A stretch of 64,000 nucleotides of DNA from Oscillospiraceae bacterium (GTDB lineage: Bacteria > Bacillota > Clostridia > Oscillospirales > Oscillospiraceae): positions 51,364-115,363 of the forward strand of contig SVMD01000008.1 of assembly GCA_015067615.1 (NCBI GenBank). Reading direction: 5' to 3'. Below the pieces are notes generated by a model. The model was not told the DNA's origin. It ran no database searches and was given only the letters and a program-made list of their open reading frames with translations. Shown here piece by piece: positions 16,439 to 26,022 of the stretch (its first letter is position 1; each line of letters begins with the position of its first letter). The position numbers were made by a program, and so were the translations under genes.

Positions 16439-17439
16439 TCTGTTTTGCCGCCGTTTCTTACGTATTTTACCCGCACCGCAAGCCAGTGGCGCAGACTGCG
16501 CATCCGGCTCCGGAGCCAGACCCGGCGGTAACGTCCTGCCTGCAAAAGCCGGTACAGCCCTGGTTCCGACGCCGCCATATACCCGGCATATTTTCCGTTC
16601 AGCATATCCACCGCCGTCCGCCGGATCAGCGAAACATCGCCGAAGCGGATCATTTCATGGAAAAAGGATGCATAAATGCTTCCGGCGACGCCCTCCGTCT
16701 CAGGGAAGGCCGCCAACTCCTCTTCAAAGGGCTCCATATAGGCGCTGATGCTGGGGATCCGGCACAGCCGCCGGAAGGTGTTGCTCTCATCCTCCGGCTG
16801 GCGGTAGCGGTAGATGGCCTCTGGCAGAAAGCAAATTTCTTCGCAGTATCTCATGCACCGGAGGGAAAACCAGAAATCCTCCATCTCGATCATCCCGCCG
16901 GGAAACAGGATCCGGTTCTTTTCCAGCAGATCTCTGCGGATACATTTGTTCCACACCGGGGACAGGGCGTTGCATTCATACAACCCCCGGATCTCCCGGA
17001 GCCACCGGGCTCTGGGCAGCAGTCCCTCCAGGAGCACCGTCATTGCATCCCGGCGGTACCGCGTTCCCCGGAAATAATAGTCAAAGCTCATGCCGAAAAC
17101 CAGCATATCCGGCTGATTGCGCAGCAGGATCTCTTCACAGTGAGTCAGGGCGCCGGAATCCACGGTGTCATCGGAATCGAAAAACAGGATATAGCTGCCC
17201 CGGGCTTCCTGAACCCCCCGGTTCCGGGCATTGGAAACGCCGCCGTTTTCCTGGTGGACGCAGCGGACACAGTCATGTCTGCGCTGCAGCTCATCACAAA
17301 GCTCAGACGTACCGTCCCGGGAGCCGTCATCGATCAGAAGAACCTCAAAATCCCTCAGGCCAGAGTCAAGAATACTGTCCAGGGTCTGTTCCAGGCTGTT
17401 TATGCAGTTGTAGGCCGGGATCACAACACTGAGCAGCAT
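16435..17439 (-). CDS. GT2 family glycosyltransferase
   Basis: 334 residues: SVVIPAYNCINSL, IDDGSRD (36-42), FDSDD (87-91) and GGMIEMEDFWFS as the catalytic-base segment. The C-terminal 40 residues are strongly basic (YRRVWLRSRMRSLRHWL), suited to membrane-surface binding. It begins 5 nt after the upstream GT4 stop and overlaps the propeller gene by 4 nt. Donor and acceptor unknown. Confidence 0.92.
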   Translation of the reverse strand: MLLSVVIPAYNCINSLEQTLDSILDSGLRDFEVLLIDDGSRDGTSELCDELQRRHDCVRCVHQENGGVSNARNRGVQEARGSYILFFDSDDTVDSGALTHCEEILLRNQPDMLVFGMSFDYYFRGTRYRRDAMTVLLEGLLPRARWLREIRGLYECNALSPVWNKCIRRDLLEKNRILFPGGMIEMEDFWFSLRCMRYCEEICFLPEAIYRYRQPEDESNTFRRLCRIPSISAYMEPFEEELAAFPETEGVAGSIYASFFHEMIRFGDVSLIRRTAVDMLNGKYAGYMAASEPGLYRLLQAGRYRRVWLRSRMRSLRHWLAVRVKYVRNGGKTE

Positions 17440-17444
17440 GGCTT

Positions 17445-18563
17445 TTACCCCCTGTTATTGACGCAATTATCAAGAAAGGTCTCCGTTTCGGTTATCAGCT
17501 TTTCTGTGGAGAAGTCTCTGCCCCGGACAGCTGCTTTATGGGTATAGTTCTGCCGCAGCTTATTATCCAGAAGCATTTTTTTCAGGCCTTCGTAAAAATC
17601 CCCGTCATCAATCCGGGTAATCAGGCCGTATTCACTGTCCCCCAGCAGCTCCCGCATACCGGAAACATCCGTAGTGACAATGGGCTTGCCCAGAATCAGG
17701 CCCTCGGTAACGAAGGTGCTGAAGCACTCATAGATGGACGAGCAAGCCAGCACATCCGCCGCCTTCAGATAAGGATAGGGATTGGTTTTGAAGCCCGGAA
17801 GGGAGACGGTATCTCCAAGGTTGTTTTCCCGGATATAGGTCTCCAGCATGAGCCGGTGGGGTCCCTCTCCCAGAATCAGCAGCCTGTGCCGGATACCCTC
17901 CTCCAGCAGCCGCTTATGGGCTTTCAGGAGCCGCAGATAGCATTTGGGCTCAGATAGTCTGCCCAGGGAAACCACCAGCGGTGCCTCCGGAAGATCGGAA
18001 ACAGGCACCTGTGCATTTTGCAGAATCTCCTCGCAGTCCACCGTATTGTGGACGATCACCGTGGGAATCTCGTCTCCATACAGCTTCCGGAAGCTCTGCT
18101 GCCCCAGATTGGACACGCACACAACCCGGTTATATTTTCTGTAGTATGGCCTGGTTTTCTTCGCAAAGCCCTCGGGATCCTGCATGGCCTTGCACAGGTC
18201 GCAGTGAACCCAGGCCAGCTTCACCGCTTTGCGGTTGGTGGAGCCAGCGATTACCTTAGTGGCACCGCATTCCAGATAGGCGCACTCGATATCATAGTCG
18301 TCCGCCATCCGGTTCCGATAGGCCAGACCGGAGGCGGTCTCCAACCGGTACAGCAGCTCCGTCACCCTCGTACGGACAGGATACATGGCCCGGTAACAGA
18401 TGCCGGGGGACAGCAATCCTGCGCCGCCATCCGGATAAACCGTCTGCACGGTGATGTCAAAGCGGGTCTGATCCATATTGTTGACCAAATTCCGAAGAAC
18501 CTTCTCCGCTCCGCCGCCCTCAATGGTTTCCATAAAGAATAAAACCTTAATTTTTCTGTTCAT
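17445..18563 (-). CDS. GT4 family glycosyltransferase
   Basis: A GT-B retaining transferase. ATG 18563 is chosen because homology starts at KIKVLFFMETIEGGGAEKVL; the open frame continues upstream, and ATG 18572 is an alternative. 372 residues from this start. The N-terminal GGAEKV loop and the C-terminal E-x7-E motif (ECFSTFVTE) with GKPIVTTDVSG are typical of GT4 enzymes such as EpsF and CapM. It overlaps the preceding gene's 3' end by 17 nt. Confidence 0.92.
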   Translation of the reverse strand: MNRKIKVLFFMETIEGGGAEKVLRNLVNNMDQTRFDITVQTVYPDGGAGLLSPGICYRAMYPVRTRVTELLYRLETASGLAYRNRMADDYDIECAYLECGATKVIAGSTNRKAVKLAWVHCDLCKAMQDPEGFAKKTRPYYRKYNRVVCVSNLGQQSFRKLYGDEIPTVIVHNTVDCEEILQNAQVPVSDLPEAPLVVSLGRLSEPKCYLRLLKAHKRLLEEGIRHRLLILGEGPHRLMLETYIRENNLGDTVSLPGFKTNPYPYLKAADVLACSSIYECFSTFVTEGLILGKPIVTTDVSGMRELLGDSEYGLITRIDDGDFYEGLKKMLLDNKLRQNYTHKAAVRGRDFSTEKLITETETFLDNCVNNRG

Positions 18564-19641
18564 AGATATCATACAATTTTCCCATTGCGGAGGATACATC
18601 AAAGCCTGACCGCAGCAGCTGCTCCTGATAACAGGCATCACCGGATCTTTCGCTGCCGCAGATGGTCTGAATCCAGCTTTCGGGATCCTCCAGTGCCAGG
18701 GGCCGGATCAGATCCGTTAAGTAAACATCCCGGGGCACGCCGGTGGACAGCACGCAGGGCAGACCATTGGCCTGAACCTCAATAATGCTCAGGGGCATGC
18801 CCTCATACAGCGAGGGGAATGCGAATACATCCATGGCACTCAGGTAGTCTGCCACGTTCATCACATTGCCCGTCATAATCACGGCCTTTTCCAGACCCAG
18901 ATCGGCGATCTTTTTTTCCAGCATGGGTCTGTCCGGCCCTTCGCCCAGCAGCAGCAACTTTGCATTTGGCTTTTTTGTCAGGATCCCGGGCATCAGTTCC
19001 AGCAGATAGGCCTGGTTCTTCACCCCGGCCAGATGACCAACATGACCGATCACAAAGCTGTCAGCCAGATCGTACCGGGTCCGGATTGCCTTTCGGGCTA
19101 CGTCATCGAACCGGAAAGCGCAGACATCAATTCCGTTGAGTATCAGCTTCGCCCTTTTCCGGTAGGTCCGTTCGCCGAACAGCCGGATACCCGCCTTCTC
19201 GCCGCAGGCCACCAGGTCCGTGGCGCAGGAGAGAATCAGACCGCGCATCAGATTTTCATAGATCTTGGTTTTCCAGCCCCCCTGGGTATCCAGGGCAGAG
19301 TGGGAATGGGCCACGCGAACCGGTACGCCCATGCGTTTTGCCTGCCACATAACCCAGCCCGCGTTGAACATGGTGTGGGCATGGACTGCCGTATAGGAAT
19401 ATTCCTCCATCAGCTCCCGCAGGGTTTTCAGATACGCCCGGTAGCTTTCCCCGGGAGAGGGCACATGGAAGACCTTGCAGCCCCGGTCAAGGAGCTGCTG
19501 CTCATATTCTCCCACCGCGTCACCGAAGACCACATAGTGGGTTTCGTATTCTTCCGGTGCGGGATACAGTCCGATATCCCGGGCCACCTTTTCCGCGCCG
19601 CCGATATACAGCTTTGCTGCAATCTGAAGAGTATATTTCAT
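18547..19641 (-). CDS. GT4 family glycosyltransferase
   Basis: 364 residues. GGAEKVARDIG near the N-terminus, HSHSALDTQ and the donor-site segment SLYEGMPLSIIEV with E-x7-E define a GT4 enzyme. It resembles EpsF-type transferases of exopolysaccharide loci. Position: 18 nt after the EpsG-like gene, overlapping the next GT4. Sugar specificity cannot be inferred. Confidence 0.92.
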   Translation of the reverse strand: MKYTLQIAAKLYIGGAEKVARDIGLYPAPEEYETHYVVFGDAVGEYEQQLLDRGCKVFHVPSPGESYRAYLKTLRELMEEYSYTAVHAHTMFNAGWVMWQAKRMGVPVRVAHSHSALDTQGGWKTKIYENLMRGLILSCATDLVACGEKAGIRLFGERTYRKRAKLILNGIDVCAFRFDDVARKAIRTRYDLADSFVIGHVGHLAGVKNQAYLLELMPGILTKKPNAKLLLLGEGPDRPMLEKKIADLGLEKAVIMTGNVMNVADYLSAMDVFAFPSLYEGMPLSIIEVQANGLPCVLSTGVPRDVYLTDLIRPLALEDPESWIQTICGSERSGDACYQEQLLRSGFDVSSAMGKLYDIYEQKN

Positions 19642-19659
19642 GGCTTACTCCCTCTCAGG

Positions 19660-20778
19660 TCATCCTACATCCCACATAAAGCGATAATTCAGGAAGTTAT
19701 CGGTTTCATAGCTGATGGTGTGGCCCAGCATGGTGGTATCATACCACCATATCAGGATCAGCACGATACAGGCCGCCAGAATTTTTCTGCTTCGAAAATT
19801 AAACGGAAATATCGGCGGCGCTGCCAACCGGTTGACCTGAGGTCTTCGAACATCATAGAAGATCATGGGAATATACAGCACCGTAAACTGCAGATAGTAA
19901 TCTGCCAGCCGGGTAAACACATTGTCAAAACCCGAGAACATCTGGAGAATAGCCGCCACCACAATGATATGGAACAGCTGATTAAACTGCCTTTCCCGGA
20001 AGCCCCGCAGCAGAATGCCTGCCACCAGCATCAGAATGATCACGATGGTTCGGCCGCCCAGCGTCTCCTTTGTCAGTGTGAAGGAGATGTCCTCGTAATA
20101 GGCTTCGCCGACAATCTGAACAATCTGATTTCTGGAAAAAAAGATAATGACAGCAGCAGCGATGTATAAGGCCACCATATATTTGTCCAGCTTCCAGTTT
20201 GCCAGAAAATACGCCGGCAGGAAACACAGCGCTGGCATATGTATGAAGCCGGCCACCAGGGTCCAGAACAGGAACCAGCAGGGCTTTCTCTCCAGTATGC
20301 ACATCATGGAAATCATGAGGATTGCCATGGCCAGGCCCTGCTTGACGGCAAGGTAATCATAGGTCACATAGAAGCCCAGGCAGTTCCAGACCACAAAGCT
20401 GAACCAGGGCCTGGGAGAATAACGGTAAATAAAAATACCCGCGATCAGACAGCAGATGGTGGCAAGGATAATCAGGAATGCCTGATAGTTGCCGTCCGTC
20501 GTGTCTCCCACGAATTTCATCAGCCAGTAAAAGAGCGTATTTTTCCAGTCATGAATGGCCTGCTCGCTGAGGTAGCTCACGTTCCGCAGGTGCCGGAATT
20601 CCGTATTGTACTTAATCAGGTCACCGGTCAGGAACTGATAGCGGAAAGCGCAGACAAACCAGTGGATAAAGGTTATCAGAATGACATAATACTTTCGTTC
20701 CCGGCCTTCCTGAGGCATCATCATGCCGCAGATAATGGCGGCTGCCACAATTCCCCAATATATACTCATGGATGACAC
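19660..20778 (-). CDS. EpsG family membrane protein, putative polysaccharide polymerase
   Basis: 372 residues and about ten membrane spans. Conserved words include HWFVCAFRYQFLTGDLIKY near residue 39 (the R-x-x-x-x-x-D-x-x-Y pattern of EpsG/Wzy proteins), KQGLAMAILMISMM and AGFIHMPALCFLPAY, where the His lies in a membrane span. EpsG proteins are thought to polymerise repeat units at the outer face. In this locus the only exporter seen is a Wzm/Wzt ABC pair, with no Wzx flippase; see findings. Confidence 0.87.
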   Translation of the reverse strand: MSSMSIYWGIVAAAIICGMMMPQEGRERKYYVILITFIHWFVCAFRYQFLTGDLIKYNTEFRHLRNVSYLSEQAIHDWKNTLFYWLMKFVGDTTDGNYQAFLIILATICCLIAGIFIYRYSPRPWFSFVVWNCLGFYVTYDYLAVKQGLAMAILMISMMCILERKPCWFLFWTLVAGFIHMPALCFLPAYFLANWKLDKYMVALYIAAAVIIFFSRNQIVQIVGEAYYEDISFTLTKETLGGRTIVIILMLVAGILLRGFRERQFNQLFHIIVVAAILQMFSGFDNVFTRLADYYLQFTVLYIPMIFYDVRRPQVNRLAAPPIFPFNFRSRKILAACIVLILIWWYDTTMLGHTISYETDNFLNYRFMWDVG

Positions 20779-20798
20779 CTCCTTGTTTGTTTCAGGGT

Positions 20799-21788
20799 TT
20801 ATTTTCGGGATGAATCCCGGTAACGGGACAGGCTGTCAATGACCCGGCTCATCTTCCCTATCACCGGCTGCGCAATCAGCCGGGTTTGCAGGCCTATGGG
20901 CGCGATACCTGCGCCGGAGAAGCTTTTGCAGATCCCGCGGATCTGTTTTCTGCGTTCTGCATCGGAAAGGTCAAATTTTCGCAGCTCCTTGCAGGCGGAA
21001 TAGGCACTGCGGTAATGGGACCAGGCAATGGTCTCCTGATAGATCCGCCGAACCGTAGCCGGGAAGTCAGATGCATCCAGTGCCTGCTGCATCAGCGCAC
21101 TCACCCGGAGCAGCTGCCCGGTGAGATATGGCCGACTCCGCCGGGTAAGTGAGTTGCAGTTTTCCCATGAATAATTGTACAACACCTGATCCACGGATAC
21201 CATTCGCTTCACATGCATGGTGTAAGTAAAAATGAACGCCTGGTCCTCTCCGACGCAGAGGGTCTCATCAAAGCAAAGATTATTTGTCCGGATAATCTCC
21301 CTGCGGAAAGTCCGGGTCATCAGGTTGGAATACAGGCAGGCATAGGTTGCGCGCTGGACATATTTCGAAATCTCAAGTTCATCCTCGCTGTAGAACGCTC
21401 CTATGCGCTCCCTGTCACTTCCGGCACCAAAGTGCCGCATTCGGAACATCAGAATATCGGGGCTCCAGCGCGCCATTGCTTCATCTATAACCGCAAAATA
21501 GTCTGGTGTCACGTAATCATCGCTGTCCACAAACAGGATGTATTCTCCGGATGCTTCTTCCAGTCCCAGGTTTCTTGCAGAGGAAACACCGCAGTTTCCC
21601 TTTTCAAAGTAACGTATACCGTCATACTCCCGGGCATAGCGCCGGCAGATCCCGCCGCTTTCGTCAGTGGAGCCGTCGTTGATCAGCAGAATCTCCGCAT
21701 TTTCGTGAGGCTGGTTCAGCAGACTGTCCAGACAGCGTTCCAGGGTTCCGGCAGCGTTATAGATCGGTATGATCACAGAATACTTCAT
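20799..21788 (-). CDS. GT2 family glycosyltransferase
   Basis: 329 residues: SVIIPIYNAAGTL, INDGSTD (36-42), VDSDD (87-91) and CVGEDQAFIFTY as the base segment. It has the common capsule GT2 layout with a C-terminal helical region (LSRYRDSSRK end). It is 20 nt upstream of the EpsG-like gene. Specificity unknown. Confidence 0.92.
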   Translation of the reverse strand: MKYSVIIPIYNAAGTLERCLDSLLNQPHENAEILLINDGSTDESGGICRRYAREYDGIRYFEKGNCGVSSARNLGLEEASGEYILFVDSDDYVTPDYFAVIDEAMARWSPDILMFRMRHFGAGSDRERIGAFYSEDELEISKYVQRATYACLYSNLMTRTFRREIIRTNNLCFDETLCVGEDQAFIFTYTMHVKRMVSVDQVLYNYSWENCNSLTRRSRPYLTGQLLRVSALMQQALDASDFPATVRRIYQETIAWSHYRSAYSACKELRKFDLSDAERRKQIRGICKSFSGAGIAPIGLQTRLIAQPVIGKMSRVIDSLSRYRDSSRK

Positions 21789-21831
21789 CGCGTATCCCTC
21801 AAATATGTTATCGTTCTCTTCCGAAGGGGAC

Positions 21832-22743
21832 TCAGTGCAGAATTCTTTTCAGTCCCCTTACAACCGCAGCCATGCCGCAGCGGCGAAGGACCGCACCGGC
21901 ATTGTGATACAGGGAGAATTTCGCGTCTGCCGCGGCAAAACGCGCCCTGGTTTTCAGGAAATTTCCCCGTGTCCGCCACCCATCCGGGTGATGATTGATC
22001 TCGTTCAGATAATTATACAGAAACAGCTTTGTCCTGGGTGTCGAAAAATGAATGAACTTTGCGTCGCTGGGACGCTTGTCCTCGTAAACCTTGCCGCTGA
22101 AGTCTGCCGTGACCTTATGGCTGCAGGCGGGCAGGATAGTCATGGGGTATTCTTTTTCGCATGGCATACATCCGTTGATCACCAGGGACATGGCCATCAG
22201 GGGCTCATCCTGGGGGGTATCAAAGTACTTAAAGTCGATGGAAGCATAATCTTCCATAACGCCCAGGGCATCGTCAAAGATCTTCTCCGCCCGGGCTGTT
22301 TTCCGGAAGTAGTAGATACCACCGTTCATGGACAGAAGATACCTGACCAAGGGCTTGTATTTTCCGCTTCCTTCGTAAGTAAACCAGCCTTCCTGGGAAT
22401 CCAGGGGCAGGACCTGCCCAAATACGGACACATCATCCGCGTCCCGGAACACATCCCACAGGTCATCGATGTTCTCCAGAATCAGAATATCCGCATCCAG
22501 AAACAGCGACTCCTGATAGGGAGCATGCCGCATCAGCAGCTTGTCCACGGTGGATCCGCGGAACTCCCGCACCAGGATCACATGGTCAAACAGGGCCGTA
22601 TATTCATTTTCCCGGTCGCAGATCAGGGCAAAGGGATACTCTCCTTTGCCTCTTCCGCGGTAGGACAGCAGCAGATCTGCGGCCATTTTGTAGTAGTGAT
22701 CGCTGCCGGTGGCAACGGTCACAAAACCTCTTACTTCTTCCAT
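21832..22743 (-). CDS. GT8-like glycosyltransferase
   Basis: 303 residues. GFVTVATGSDHYYKMAADLL at the N-terminus and the metal-binding DxD in LFLDADILILENIDD (D83-D85), then SMNGGIYYFRKT and KFIHFSTPRTK, correspond to retaining GT8 enzymes such as glycogenin/LgtC relatives. It is shorter in the C-terminus than LgtC. It would transfer a hexose or uronic acid with retention. A 43-nt gap separates it from the next gene, longer than most in the locus. Confidence 0.8.
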   Translation of the reverse strand: MEEVRGFVTVATGSDHYYKMAADLLLSYRGRGKGEYPFALICDRENEYTALFDHVILVREFRGSTVDKLLMRHAPYQESLFLDADILILENIDDLWDVFRDADDVSVFGQVLPLDSQEGWFTYEGSGKYKPLVRYLLSMNGGIYYFRKTARAEKIFDDALGVMEDYASIDFKYFDTPQDEPLMAMSLVINGCMPCEKEYPMTILPACSHKVTADFSGKVYEDKRPSDAKFIHFSTPRTKLFLYNYLNEINHHPDGWRTRGNFLKTRARFAAADAKFSLYHNAGAVLRRCGMAAVVRGLKRILH

Positions 22744-22753
22744 ATCGTTACAC

Positions 22754-23647
22754 TTATTTCGTATGCTTCTTTTTCCAGTACCGATGCAGGACGTAGCCGG
22801 GGACCATGCAAAGCACAGCCATTCCCTTATGCCGCGTCTGTGCCAGCATCTCGCCCGGCGTCATGCACGCAAAGAAACCGTAGCAGGTAAACAGAAGGCC
22901 GTTCTTGATACGCCGATGCCAGTAATTTTTCCTGTCCATGCTGATTTCTGCGGACAGCATGCCGCCCCGGGGATTGCGGATGCGCATGGCCCGGCCGGAG
23001 TTGGTCAGACCGCCTTCCAGATACTCGCAGATATAGATCACGTCGTTGATATACACGCACTTGTGGCTCAGGGCAACCCGGTTCCACAGGACACCCTCTC
23101 CCATAAACCGCTCTCCCGGATAAACCGGGAAGGGATATTTCTTGAACAGTTCCGTCCGGATCACCTCACAGCAGTCAGAGCTGTGGATCATGTTCCGCTT
23201 ATAGCGCATAATATCCACCGGCGTTCCCGCAACCGGTCCGGTACAAAGAGGATCTGAGACACTTTTTCCCCGGAGGAAGGTAAGCATACCAACTTCCCCG
23301 ATATCCTCCCATTTCTGCCATCCCTGGCGTACCTGTTCCACAGCGGTGTCGGTCAGATAGTCATCGCTGTCCAGGATCAGGACATACTTACCCCGAATAT
23401 AGGGATGGGATGCATTCAGGGCAGTGTGCTTGCCGCCGTTTTCCTTTTTGACATAGACCACGGGAAAATCCGACGGCTCAAAGCCGCGGACAACCGCATC
23501 TGTGTCATCCTTGCTTCCATCATCCACAATGATCCACTCAAAGTTCCGGTCAGTCTGACGCAGAAGGGAATCGTAGCACTTCTTCAGCAAACGGCCCCGG
23601 TTGTATGCAGGTGTGACAATCGATATAGAAAATTTTTTTTGCGTCAT
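22754..23647 (-). CDS. GT2 family glycosyltransferase
   Basis: 297 residues: SISIVTPAYNRGRLLKKC, IIVDDGSKDDT (39-49), LDSDD (92-96). The GKHTALN segment marks the subgroup often called glycosyltransferase family A in exopolysaccharide loci (GalNAc or GlcNAc transferases are common there). The C-terminus is very basic (HRYWKKKHTK), suggesting membrane attachment. Confidence 0.92.
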   Translation of the reverse strand: MTQKKFSISIVTPAYNRGRLLKKCYDSLLRQTDRNFEWIIVDDGSKDDTDAVVRGFEPSDFPVVYVKKENGGKHTALNASHPYIRGKYVLILDSDDYLTDTAVEQVRQGWQKWEDIGEVGMLTFLRGKSVSDPLCTGPVAGTPVDIMRYKRNMIHSSDCCEVIRTELFKKYPFPVYPGERFMGEGVLWNRVALSHKCVYINDVIYICEYLEGGLTNSGRAMRIRNPRGGMLSAEISMDRKNYWHRRIKNGLLFTCYGFFACMTPGEMLAQTRHKGMAVLCMVPGYVLHRYWKKKHTK

Positions 23648-23678
23648 TTTTACTCCTGTTGCTTACAGTTCAAATCTA

Positions 23679-24776
23679 TCAACCGTTCTCCAGGTAGAAT
23701 TCCTGCAGCCAAGAAGCTGTGCCCTGGATATCGTAGCCGGCAGACTTGACAAGCTCTGCATCCCCTGCTCGATTATGACCTTTATCCCGCAAGATCTCCT
23801 CTGCCCATGCATCAGCGCCTTCCTGCAGTTTGCAGAATATAGCACCGTCCGTGACCTTGCACTCAGGCGGAATGGTATCAGCCAACATGCACCGCAATCC
23901 GGCAGCCTGTGCCTCAATTGCCGCAATGCCAAATCCCTCGTACAGCGACGGCATCACGAATACATCCATCGCCTGATACAGCCGGTTGACGTCCGTTCTA
24001 AGGCCTAAAAACCGCACAGCATCACCAAATCCAAGTGCCTTCGCCTTTGCACGTATCTGCTCATCCAGTGATCCGTTGCCCACAAGCAACAATACCGTGT
24101 CCGGCTGCAGTTCATGTGCGGACTTAAATATATCGAGAAGAAAGCTGTGATTTTTTGTGGGCGCAAAGTTTCCCACATGACCGAGAACCAACTCATTCTG
24201 AAGGCCCAGTTCCCGGCGAACGGCATTGCGCACCTCCGGGTCAAAGGAAAACTGTGCCGTATCAATACCGTTGTTCACGACCCGGACAGTCTGATCAGGG
24301 AACATCCATTCTCCCGCCGCCCTGCTGCAGGCAAAAAAATGGGTTGCCGTCTCAGGGATTTTTGTCATATAGTAGCGTTTAATCAGATACTTTAGGTTTT
24401 TATCCTGGCTGGTGGTATGGCTGTGGGCGATCCGAACGGGGACGCCGGCTTTTTGGGCCGCAGCCAGAGGAATTGCACTGAGGCAGTCCTGATGGCAATG
24501 TACAATCCGATATTCCGGATGCTCCCGAAAGAATGCATCCAGCGCCCGATAATACCCGGGATTGAAGGGATTCAGGCGGGGAAGGCGATAGATTCTACCA
24601 CCCAGTTTCTCGATCTCATCGTCATATTCTGCTCGGTTCTTACGATGAACCAGAAAATCAAACTGCACCTTCTCCCGGTCAATATTCCGAAATACATTCA
24701 TAATCAGTGTCTCAAGACCGCCAAGACTCATATAGGTAACAATATGCAGAATACGAATTGGCCTGTGATTTGTCAT
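23679..24776 (-). CDS. GT4 family glycosyltransferase (EpsF-type)
   Basis: 365 residues: RILHIVTYMSLGGLETLIMN, HCHQDCLSAIPL, HSHTTS and SLYEGFGIAAIEAQAAGL (E-x7-E) place it with EpsF/CapH-like GT4 enzymes. Codon use is more A/T-rich than in neighbouring genes, so it may have entered the locus separately. It starts at ATG 24776 behind GGAGATGATAAA. The 109-bp gap upstream (24777-24885) is the largest between glycosyltransferase genes here; no convincing promoter was seen in it. Confidence 0.92.
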   Translation of the reverse strand: MTNHRPIRILHIVTYMSLGGLETLIMNVFRNIDREKVQFDFLVHRKNRAEYDDEIEKLGGRIYRLPRLNPFNPGYYRALDAFFREHPEYRIVHCHQDCLSAIPLAAAQKAGVPVRIAHSHTTSQDKNLKYLIKRYYMTKIPETATHFFACSRAAGEWMFPDQTVRVVNNGIDTAQFSFDPEVRNAVRRELGLQNELVLGHVGNFAPTKNHSFLLDIFKSAHELQPDTVLLLVGNGSLDEQIRAKAKALGFGDAVRFLGLRTDVNRLYQAMDVFVMPSLYEGFGIAAIEAQAAGLRCMLADTIPPECKVTDGAIFCKLQEGADAWAEEILRDKGHNRAGDAELVKSAGYDIQGTASWLQEFYLENG

Positions 24777-24885
24777 TTTATCATCTCCAATGCGCTACAC
24801 GCCTGCATTGGTACAACCACTGCAATGGGTGAAAAACGCAAATGATATATCGATTCCGTTGAAGATTCTCTTCCATAAAATACAT

Positions 24886-26007
24886 TCAGGAAAAATAGAT
24901 CCGCTCCAATTCCTGTTTTACGTTTTCAAAACCGTACTGCAGGGCGAATTCCCGGGCTTTGGCGCCCATGCGGCGCTTTTCCTCCGGATTTTTCAGCAGC
25001 CGCAGCACATATTCCGCCATGGCGTCCGCATCGTTCCTGTCCACCAGGAAACCGGTCTGTCCGTGGCTGACCAGCTCCCGATGGCCTCTGTTTTGGGTTG
25101 CCACCACCGGATTCTCCGTCAGCATGGCCTCCACCAGATTCAGGGGCAGGCCCTCCCGGTGGCTGCAGGCCACCAGCACATCCGCGATGCGCTGGTATTG
25201 TTCCAGACAAGTGCAGTAGCCCAGCAGCTTTACATGCTGTTCCAGGCCCAGCTCTGCGATAAGCTGCTCCAGCTTGTCCTTTTCCGGGCCGTTGCCGGCC
25301 AGAAGCAGCACCGTATCAGGCAGCTGATCCAGCACCTTCGGCATCATCCGGATGGCCATGGCCTGGTTTTTATTGGGCAGCAGCTCGCCGACACACAGAA
25401 TTACGCTCTGCTCCGGGGAGAAGCTCAGCTCCTGACGCAGCATCCGCTGCTCAGCTTCGGAAACCGGGTAATACCGCTGCTCGTTGACGCCCACACCGTG
25501 GATCCGGGCAACTTCGGCATGGAATTTTGCGGAAGCCAGGTCGTGGTCCTCCCGGTTGATAGTGATCAGCTTGTCGGTCAGGCGGGCAAAGATCCGCTCA
25601 ACGGGATAGAACACCATCCAGTTCTTTCTGGGCGCGCCCTTGTAGAAATGGAAGCCATGGGCCGTGTAAAATACCTTCGTGCCGTTCTTCCGGGCGTTCC
25701 GGGCAGCCAGACGGGTCACAATGCCGCCCATGGGCGTATTACAGTGGATCACATCATAGTGTTCCTGATCCAGAATTCCTTTCAGCTGTTTGTATGCCCG
25801 CAGATTATCCGGGCTTTTGGGGGATCTGGCAAAGGGCAGGTCGTACACCTTCTCCGCGAAATCCAGCTTCAGTCCGTTTTTTTCCGCCAGATTATTCCTG
25901 GCCGCCACATGCACCTCACAGCCATGTTCATGCAGCACCTCCGCAAGGGGCCTGTGAAACTGGCAGATATGGCTCTGCACGGTGGCAATCAGCAACACCT
26001 TCTTCAT
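24886..26007 (-). CDS. GT4 family glycosyltransferase (EpsD/CapM-type)
   Basis: 373 residues: HICQFHRPLAEVLHEHGCEV near the N-terminus, HCNTPMGGIVTRLAAR, YTAHGFHFYKGAP and SHREGLPLNLVEAM (E-x7-E). The TAHGFHF-KGAP stretch is characteristic of EpsD/CapM-type N-acetylhexosamine transferases that often add the second sugar after the initiating transferase. Its place close to the start of the operon supports an early step. Confidence 0.92.
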   Translation of the reverse strand: MKKVLLIATVQSHICQFHRPLAEVLHEHGCEVHVAARNNLAEKNGLKLDFAEKVYDLPFARSPKSPDNLRAYKQLKGILDQEHYDVIHCNTPMGGIVTRLAARNARKNGTKVFYTAHGFHFYKGAPRKNWMVFYPVERIFARLTDKLITINREDHDLASAKFHAEVARIHGVGVNEQRYYPVSEAEQRMLRQELSFSPEQSVILCVGELLPNKNQAMAIRMMPKVLDQLPDTVLLLAGNGPEKDKLEQLIAELGLEQHVKLLGYCTCLEQYQRIADVLVACSHREGLPLNLVEAMLTENPVVATQNRGHRELVSHGQTGFLVDRNDADAMAEYVLRLLKNPEEKRRMGAKAREFALQYGFENVKQELERIYFS

Positions 26008-26022
26008 TCTGTTTCCCTTCTG

